Part shown: positions 58,894-64,000 of the stretch, piece by piece | Layout: every line of letters starts with the position of its first letter | How positions within the stretch are numbered: position 1 is the first letter of the stretch | NCBI GenBank assembly: GCA_900548005.1 | Contig: URIZ01000004.1 | Coordinates: forward strand, 1-64,000 | Reading direction: 5' to 3' | Source: an uncultured Eubacteriales bacterium | GTDB lineage: Bacteria > Bacillota > Clostridia > Christensenellales > CAG-917 | Length of the DNA: 64,000 nucleotides | Program-made: the position numbers and the translations under genes | Notes under the pieces: generated by a model | Seen by the model: the letters and a program-made list of their open reading frames with translations, nothing else | Told to the model about the DNA's origin: nothing | Databases searched by the model: none

Positions 58894-58986
58894 GTAAAAT
58901 TGATATTAAATGCGCCCGAAACGAAAAACTATTCGGAGCGGACGGGTGTTGACGAAGTTATTCGCCGTGGATTTTTGAAGGAATTA

Positions 58987-59115
58987 TTTTTATGGCATCA
59001 GTGAGATGAGTGACAAGGAAACGCGTCAAGAGACCAAAACCCAACGTACTGATGGTACGTGATTTTGGGAAATTGATGCGTTGACACAGTCAATCGCTCA
59101 CTGATGCCATAAAAA
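58987..59115 (-). repeat. B-family structured element, copy 10 (best preserved arms)
   Basis: Perfect 19-bp arms TTTTTATGGCATCAGTGAG and CTCACTGATGCCATAAAAA, AT/G bulge, GAGTGAC/GTCAATC with one G-A mismatch, AAGGAA opposite TGACACA, inner stem ACGCGTCAA/TTGATGCGT (one G-T pair), CCAAAA/TTTTGG, apex CCCAACGTAC-TGATG-GTACGTGA. It is isolated, and the flank is A/T-inverted relative to a terminator, so this copy cannot be an intrinsic terminator. Confidence 0.88.
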
Positions 59116-59540
59116 TGCAAACGACCTCGGGTAAAGCACCCAAAGCCGCTTGCTATGATAAGGGGGAAAATTATGAGCTGTTTGATTTGTAATCCGTTTG
59201 TCTCTTGATTACGTTTACATATTAGCACCGAAAAAATTATTCGTCAAGGGTTTTTTGTAACTTTTTTTTGAAATTTTTTGAAAATTTTTCAAAATTCCCA
59301 ACAAAAGTGCAAATCAAGAAAAACAATTTTTGTAAGTTTTGTTGATTTTTCTTGCAAAAACCGCAAAAATGGCAAATAAAAAGTTACATTTCTGACATTC
59401 GTAAATTAGATTAGAATACCGAAAAAATAAAAAGCGGTATTCTAACGCACTATTTTTATTTTTAAGAAAAAACTGCGGGAAAGATGAAAAATTTTTAAGC
59501 GTTCTATCCGCTTGAATTTGCAATTTACAAAAAAACTTGT
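59116..59540. other. AT-rich gene-free region with a perfect hairpin
   Basis: About 425 bp, strongly AT-rich by eye from 59225 on, without an open frame worth calling. It contains TTAGAATACCG/CGGTATTCTAA (59411-59421 with 59435-59445) followed by TATTTTTATTTTT on the plus strand. The hairpin could end a small RNA or be a remnant; no gene is seen. Confidence 0.5.
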
Positions 59541-59580
59541 CGGCAACAAAAAAAAGAAGGCTTGTTTGCCTTCGTTTTTT
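59541..59580 (-). terminator. mnmG terminator
   Basis: GAAGGC/GCCTTC stem flanked by A and T runs, 15 bp after mnmG. The minus strand ends in a T8-9 run. Confidence 0.8.
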
Positions 59581-59594
59581 GAATTGTTGAGATT

Positions 59595-61427
59595 TTATTT
59601 CATTGCGACAATCAGCACGGCGATGTCGGCAGGTGACACTCCCGATATGCGTGACGCTTGCCCAAGGTTGAGCGGGCGGATCTCGGAGAGCTTTTGTCTT
59701 GCCTCTATGCGCAGAGCCTTGATCGAATCATAGTCAAAATCTTTGGGGATGACCTTGTTTTCAAGACGTTTTTGTTCTTTGACGGCGGATTCTTCCTTTT
59801 TGAGATATCCTTCGTATTTAAGCTCGATGACGGCAGCCGACAACGACTCGTCGTCGCAGGGGAAATCCACAAATCGTCTGACGTGAGCGGCATTGACGGC
59901 AGGACGGCGGCATATCTCGGCAAAAGTGGGAGTCTTTTGCGGCATTTCTTCGCCAAGCTCGGCAAAGAGTTGTTCCACATCGTCCCTTGGCATAACCTTG
60001 CTTGAAAAGGCAATCACGCTCTCTATCATCGCTTTTTTCTCTTGCATACGCGCCCAACGATCGTCCGTGACAAGCCCTATTTCTCTGCCGATCGGAGTGA
60101 GTCGCATATCGGCGTTGTCCTGCCGGAGCATGATTCGATGCTCCGCCCTTGCGGTCATCATACGATATGGTTCGTTTGTGCCTTTTGTGACCAAATCGTC
60201 AATCAACACGCCGATGTACGCCTGATCTCTGCCAAGCACGAGCGGCTCTTCCCCGTCAAGTTTGCGACAAGCGTTGATGCCGGCGATAAGTCCTTGCGCG
60301 GCGGCTTCTTCGTATCCGCTGCTGCCGTTCATCTGCCCTGCCGAGAACAAGCCTTCGATATGCTTGTTTTCAAGGGACGGATACATGGAGAGCGGATCGA
60401 GGCAATCGTATTCGATTGCGTATCCGTATTTTGCAAAGCGGCAATTTTCAAGCCCGGGCAGAGTGCGATACATCGCCTCTTGCACGTCGTGCGGCAAAGA
60501 TGTGGACATGCCTTGCACGTACATTTCTTCGCTGTTTGCGCCTTCCGGCTCGATAAAAATCTGGTGGCGTTCCTTGTCCTTGAACCGCATGACTTTTGTT
60601 TCTATGGACGGGCAATATCTCGGCCCGACGGACAAAATCGTGCCGTTGTAGAGCGGCGAGCGGTCTATGTTGTCGAGAATGATCTCGTGCGTTTTCGCAT
60701 TTGTGTAGGTGAGATAGCACGGCTCTTCCTCAAAAGTCGCATGCGGGGACATGAACGAAAATCTGTCGCTGTCGTCTCCCAGTTGAATCTCCATTTTGGA
60801 AAAATCGATGCTGTCGCGATATATTCTTGCAGGCGTTCCCGTCTTGAAACGGCGCATGGGCAAGCCCAGTTCCACAAGATTTTGGGACAGATGATTTGCC
60901 GCCGAAAATCCGCTCGGACCGCTCTTTTTGACATAGTCGCCAATGATGATCTCGCCGTTGAGATACACTCCCGTTGCAAGCACCACTGCGCCGCACTCAA
61001 ACTCTTTGCCGTCCGCTGTGGCAACGCCGCACGCTTTGCCGCCGCTTGTCAATACCTTGCTCGCCTCACTGTCGAGAACGGTGAGATTTTGCTCCGCATG
61101 CGCAATATCCAGCATCACGTCGTGATAAACCGCCTTATCTTCTTGTCCGCGCAAAGAGAACACCGCCGGTCCTTTTGCAGAATTGAGCATCTTTATTTGA
61201 AGAAGAGCCTTGTCTGCCGAAAGCCCCATTTGTCCGCCGAGCGCATCTATCTCTCTGACAAGGTGTCCTTTTGCCGTGCCGCCTATGGACGGATTGCAAG
61301 GCATATATGAAACCGTGCCGTACTCCGTGCACAGCATAAGAGTTTTTTTGCCGAGTCTCGCGCTCGCAAGCGCGGCTTCCATACCTGCGTGTCCCGCGCC
61401 TATGACAATGACGTCAAATCTTTCCAT
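59595..61427 (-). CDS. mnmG: tRNA uridine-5-carboxymethylaminomethyl modification enzyme MnmG (GidA)
   Basis: 610 residues. FAD site GAGHAGMEAA at the N-terminus, CNPSIGGTAKGHLVREIDAL and SRRYCPSIE-type PRYCPSIETKVMRF signature, QMNGSSGYEEAAAQGLIAGI, and the C-terminal helical domain that binds MnmE and tRNA. With MnmE it installs the cmnm5 group at U34 of several tRNAs using methylene-THF and FAD. It is the last of the jag-mnmE-mnmG set; 96 bp with AT-rich sequence separate it from mnmE. Confidence 0.97.
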   Translation of the reverse strand: MERFDVIVIGAGHAGMEAALASARLGKKTLMLCTEYGTVSYMPCNPSIGGTAKGHLVREIDALGGQMGLSADKALLQIKMLNSAKGPAVFSLRGQEDKAVYHDVMLDIAHAEQNLTVLDSEASKVLTSGGKACGVATADGKEFECGAVVLATGVYLNGEIIIGDYVKKSGPSGFSAANHLSQNLVELGLPMRRFKTGTPARIYRDSIDFSKMEIQLGDDSDRFSFMSPHATFEEEPCYLTYTNAKTHEIILDNIDRSPLYNGTILSVGPRYCPSIETKVMRFKDKERHQIFIEPEGANSEEMYVQGMSTSLPHDVQEAMYRTLPGLENCRFAKYGYAIEYDCLDPLSMYPSLENKHIEGLFSAGQMNGSSGYEEAAAQGLIAGINACRKLDGEEPLVLGRDQAYIGVLIDDLVTKGTNEPYRMMTARAEHRIMLRQDNADMRLTPIGREIGLVTDDRWARMQEKKAMIESVIAFSSKVMPRDDVEQLFAELGEEMPQKTPTFAEICRRPAVNAAHVRRFVDFPCDDESLSAAVIELKYEGYLKKEESAVKEQKRLENKVIPKDFDYDSIKALRIEARQKLSEIRPLNLGQASRISGVSPADIAVLIVAMK

Positions 61428-61523
61428 AATCTCGCCGCCTATGCGGTCTATATTCGGATATATAATCCTTGTATATACTTATATTATATATAACAGTCTG
61501 CCGTTGCTATTTTTTCGTTTGCT

Positions 61524-62876
61524 TTATTTGCCCACGCAAAATCTTGAGAATATGCCGTCCACAACGTCTTGAGTTGCGGTGCGTCCAGTGATTTCGCCAA
61601 GCGCGTCATACGCGTTTCTAAGGTCTATGAGCGTGCAGTCGATTGTGTTGTCAATTGACGCAATCGCACTTTCAAGCGCGCTTTTTGCTTGATAAAGTGC
61701 GGATACGTGCCGTTTGGACGTGATAAGTTCGCCGCCTTCCACTTTGTCTTGCTTGTATAAATCGGCAATTGCGTGAGCAAGCTCGTCAACACCTTTGCCC
61801 GTCTTTGCACTGATTGCAAATTGGTTGTCGGCAAGCGGTTTGTCAAAGCCCGACTCGTCGCACTTGTTGAACACTTCAAACACGAGCGCATCTCCGAACT
61901 GCCAATCTTTGTCGTCAACACCCAACGTGTCCACAACGTGCAAGATGACGTCCGCGCCTTCAAACGCGCGTTTTGCTCGCTCTATGCCCTTGCTTTCCAC
62001 AAGGTCGTCACTCTCTCGTATGCCGGCAGTGTCGATAAGATTGATGCGCACTCCGTCACACTCAAAGCTCTCTTCCACCGTGTCGCGAGTCGTGCCCGCT
62101 ATGTCGGTGACAATGGCTCTGTCGTCTTTTAGCAATGCGTTCATCAATGACGATTTGCCGGCGTTGGTGTTGCCTGCAAGCACCACGTTGATACCGTATT
62201 TTGCAATCTTGCCCGTCTTTGCCGTGGAAATGAGCGCGCACACGTCGTCGTGTATGCCCCTGACGCTTTTTTCAAGGTCGGGCAACACTTCGTCTTCCAT
62301 TTCATCGGGATAATCGAGCGTGGCTTCGAGCGTTGATATGAGCGTTTCAAGCGTATCGAGCGTTGAATCGATCTTCTTTGACACTTCGCCTTGCATAAGG
62401 CGATACGCCGCCTTGACTCCCGCCGCCGATTCTGCATTTATCATATCGATGACGCCTTCGGCATCGGCAAGCGACAATCTGCCGTTCAAGAACGCGCGCT
62501 TTGTAAATTCGCCGTTCTTTGCCATGACCGCTCCGTTTCTCAAAAGGGCGTCCAGCGCGCCTTGCATAATACGCACGCCGCCATGCAGATAAAACTCCAC
62601 CGTATCTTCGCCCGTATACGCGCGCTTTGCGGGGAAATAGACCGCATAGCCCTTGTCGCAAAACTCGCCTGCGTCAAACGTGCCGTAGTTCATAAAAAGC
62701 GGCGTCCATTGCTGTTTCACGCCCTCGGGCATGACAAAAGACGCGTCCGCCGACGCTTTGTTGTGCGCAAAAATGAAAATGGCATCGGCGATGCGCAGTG
62801 CTTCGTTGCCCGAAACACGTACAATGCCGATACCACCTGCACCTATCGGTGACGAAATTGCTGCTATTGTGCTCAT
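61524..62876 (-). CDS. mnmE: tRNA modification GTPase MnmE (TrmE)
   Basis: 450 residues. The N-terminal THF-binding domain starts DTIAAIS-like STIAAISSPIGAGGIGIVRV. The inserted Ras-like G domain has GNTNAGKSS (P-loop), DIAGTTRD, DTAGIRESDD and NKCD. The C-terminus ends FCVGK, where the cysteine of the conserved C[ILV]GK motif is kept. Potassium-activated GTPase partner of MnmG in wobble uridine modification. Its start overlaps the jag stop by one base, which couples the two genes. Confidence 0.97.
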   Translation of the reverse strand: MSTIAAISSPIGAGGIGIVRVSGNEALRIADAIFIFAHNKASADASFVMPEGVKQQWTPLFMNYGTFDAGEFCDKGYAVYFPAKRAYTGEDTVEFYLHGGVRIMQGALDALLRNGAVMAKNGEFTKRAFLNGRLSLADAEGVIDMINAESAAGVKAAYRLMQGEVSKKIDSTLDTLETLISTLEATLDYPDEMEDEVLPDLEKSVRGIHDDVCALISTAKTGKIAKYGINVVLAGNTNAGKSSLMNALLKDDRAIVTDIAGTTRDTVEESFECDGVRINLIDTAGIRESDDLVESKGIERAKRAFEGADVILHVVDTLGVDDKDWQFGDALVFEVFNKCDESGFDKPLADNQFAISAKTGKGVDELAHAIADLYKQDKVEGGELITSKRHVSALYQAKSALESAIASIDNTIDCTLIDLRNAYDALGEITGRTATQDVVDGIFSRFCVGK

Positions 62877-63766
62877 TAAAATCTCTTTTTGCCGCCGAAG
62901 CTCTTGAATTTGGGCGGGCCCGATTGCGCAACGGGTTTCACAAAATCGTCTTTCTCGGTGAAATATCCGCGGTAAACGTTGCCGTCCGGAGCTTCAGGCT
63001 CTTCAACGCGCGGTTTGCGTTCGCGCGGTCTGTCATCTCTGCGATCGCCCTTCTTGAAGTCGCGATCCTTGCCACCCTTGCGGCTGTCTTTGCCGTAGCC
63101 TTTGCGAGAATCCTTGCGAGGCTCTCTTTCGCCGTTCTTGATGGGGCGTTGGTCTTTGAGCTCAACTCCCTTGGGGACGATGACAACGTATCTTGCAGGC
63201 TCTTCACCTTCGCTTTCCGTGGTTGCAAGCTCGCTGTCGGCAAGTGCGCTGTGAAGGATGCGTCTTTCAAACGGATTCATCGGCTCGAGCGCGATCTTTC
63301 TTTGCAAACGCACCGCCTTTTGAGCAAGCCTGAGCGCAAGCGCGGTGAGAGTTTCTTTGCGTTTTTCGCGGTAGTTTTCGCAGTCCACGACAACTTTTTT
63401 GAAGTCGCACTTTTGCTCGTTCAGGAAGGTGAGCGCAAGATATTGAAATGCGTCAAGCGCCTCTCCCCTGTATCCGATTGCCACGCCGCTGTCGTCGCCG
63501 GCTATGGTGACGTAAAGCGTGCCGTCCTTGTCTTCGACCGTGGCGCGAGAGACAAGACCCATGCGCTCCAACGTGCCGTTGAAGAACTCCGCCATTTTGT
63601 CTTGCGTGCTGTCCTTAACCGTGACTCTCACCTTTGCTTTGGAAAAGAGTCCGCCTTTTTGAAGGATTTCCACATCGACTTTATCTTTTGACACACCAAG
63701 TTCAACGAGTGCTTTCTCGATTGCGAGATCCACCGATGAAGCCTGTGTTTCTATCGATTTTTCCAT
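62876..63766 (-). CDS. jag: RNA-binding protein Jag (KhpB)
   Basis: 296 residues. Jag_N domain at 1-52 (VDLAIEKALVELGVSKDKVD), KH domain at about 75-155 with GVAIGYRGEALDAFQYLALT, and R3H domain at about 160-210 with EPMNPFERRILHSALAD. The last 85 residues are a low-complexity tail rich in Lys, Arg and Asp (KDSRKGYGKDSRKGGKDRDF), much longer than in B. subtilis Jag, and probably an RNA-binding disordered region. KhpB binds many RNAs with KhpA and affects cell shape. It follows yidC, the invariant order near the origin. Confidence 0.94.
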   Translation of the reverse strand: MEKSIETQASSVDLAIEKALVELGVSKDKVDVEILQKGGLFSKAKVRVTVKDSTQDKMAEFFNGTLERMGLVSRATVEDKDGTLYVTIAGDDSGVAIGYRGEALDAFQYLALTFLNEQKCDFKKVVVDCENYREKRKETLTALALRLAQKAVRLQRKIALEPMNPFERRILHSALADSELATTESEGEEPARYVVIVPKGVELKDQRPIKNGEREPRKDSRKGYGKDSRKGGKDRDFKKGDRRDDRPRERKPRVEEPEAPDGNVYRGYFTEKDDFVKPVAQSGPPKFKSFGGKKRF

Positions 63767-63774
63767 TTTTACTC

Positions 63775-64000
63775 CTATCTTTTGGCAACGCCCGTGTTGC
63801 CGTCTCTCTTCTTGTCAACGATCTTGGCGATAAGATTGAACGTGAGCTGGAACAAAATTGCGCACAACGAACTTGTGAACATGTAAAGCGCAAACGCACC
63901 CGAATAGAAGATTGCAAACACACCGATCATGAGCGGCATGACGTATTGCATCATCTTCATGGATTGTTGTTGTGCTTTGGCTTTGTCAGCCTCTTCGCCT
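63775..64000 (-). CDS. yidC: Membrane insertase YidC/OxaI, C-terminal part
   Basis: Only the last 75 codons or so are inside the window; the rest lies to the right. Visible are QQQSMKMMQYVMPLMIGVFA and ALYMFTSSLCAILFQLTFNL, the last two helices of the YidC/OxaI core, and the basic tail IVDKKRDGNTGVAKR. YidC inserts membrane proteins alone or with Sec. The gene stands 8 bp before jag, as in the rpmH-rnpA-yidC-jag order at many Firmicutes origins, so rnpA, rpmH and dnaA are expected just beyond the edge. Confidence 0.92.
   Translation of the reverse strand, partial: GEEADKAKAQQQSMKMMQYVMPLMIGVFAIFYSGAFALYMFTSSLCAILFQLTFNLIAKIVDKKRDGNTGVAKR

Noticed and set aside
9179..59115. B elements as ordinary intrinsic terminators
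   Set aside because: Copy 10 has A and T runs on the wrong sides, copies occur in tandem, and the conserved loops are not needed for termination. Termination may be a side effect of the outer arm in some copies.
60042..61310. 422-codon plus-strand open frame
   Set aside because: Antisense shadow of mnmG.

Overview
This window looks like a chromosomal segment of an anaerobic, low-to-mid GC Firmicutes-type bacterium (Clostridia-like, possibly an uncultured gut lineage). The evidence is a class III anaerobic ribonucleotide reductase, a 2[4Fe-4S] ferredoxin, a large Fe-S flavoprotein with hypA and two hypB genes, formate-THF ligase, type III glutamine synthetase, Gram-positive-style lipoproteins, strong AGGAG ribosome binding sites and TTGACA/TATAAT promoters. 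The right edge carries mnmG, mnmE, jag and the end of yidC, all read leftward. That is the conserved order beside oriC in Firmicutes, so the origin probably lies just beyond the right edge. About three quarters of the roughly 50 genes are on the minus strand, as expected for the leading strand on that side of the origin. No tRNA, rRNA, CRISPR array, prophage or transposase gene was recognised.

Layout. 1-1.9 kb: end of a possible activase ATPase, a small membrane protein, a truncated acetyl-CoA-synthase-like protein, and a hypothetical gene divergent from a Cro/Xre regulator. 1.9-8.7 kb: peptide ABC transporter operon (two ATPases, binding lipoprotein, two permeases, TPR protein) divergent from a TetR regulator whose promoter holds a palindrome. 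9.4-14 kb: hypB-hypB-flavoprotein-hypA operon. 14.8-18.4 kb: TetR plus fused MacB-like transporter. 18.6-24.4 kb: 59-residue protein, ferredoxin, U32 protein, RlmA, GtrA-like protein and a hypothetical. 24.6-28.1 kb: NrdD with a fused glutaredoxin-like domain behind two NrdR boxes, followed by an atypical thioredoxin reductase. 28.2-41 kb: yjjG-like HAD, purA, purB (with a candidate attenuator), glnN, split transketolase, dapB, malQ and fhs. 41-52 kb: small membrane protein, PTS EIIC, M28-like membrane protein, large lipoprotein, SDR and a second lipoprotein. 51-58 kb: asnS-asnA-aspS, canonical trxB and glmM. 59.6-64 kb: mnmG, mnmE, jag, yidC.

The most unusual feature is in the spacers. At least ten copies of a roughly 120-180 nt hairpin element (called B here) sit in tandem sets directly downstream of genes, often with the outer arm overlapping the stop codon. 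Their stems differ from copy to copy but stay complementary. The loops, an asymmetric AT/G bulge, a G-A mismatch, an AAGRAA/GACRMA internal loop and a GTAC-GTAC apex are constant. Wherever an adjacent upstream gene can be assigned, the element has the same orientation relative to it. Two further families (A, about 350-450 nt, five copies; C, about 85-200 nt, three copies) accompany them in ordered gene-C/B-A blocks. This covariation inside one genome indicates selection on folded RNA or single-stranded DNA. I do not recognise any of the three as a described family.

A second theme is start-site architecture. Several genes without a Shine-Dalgarno sequence have a -10 box exactly 6 nt before the ATG, which predicts leaderless transcripts.
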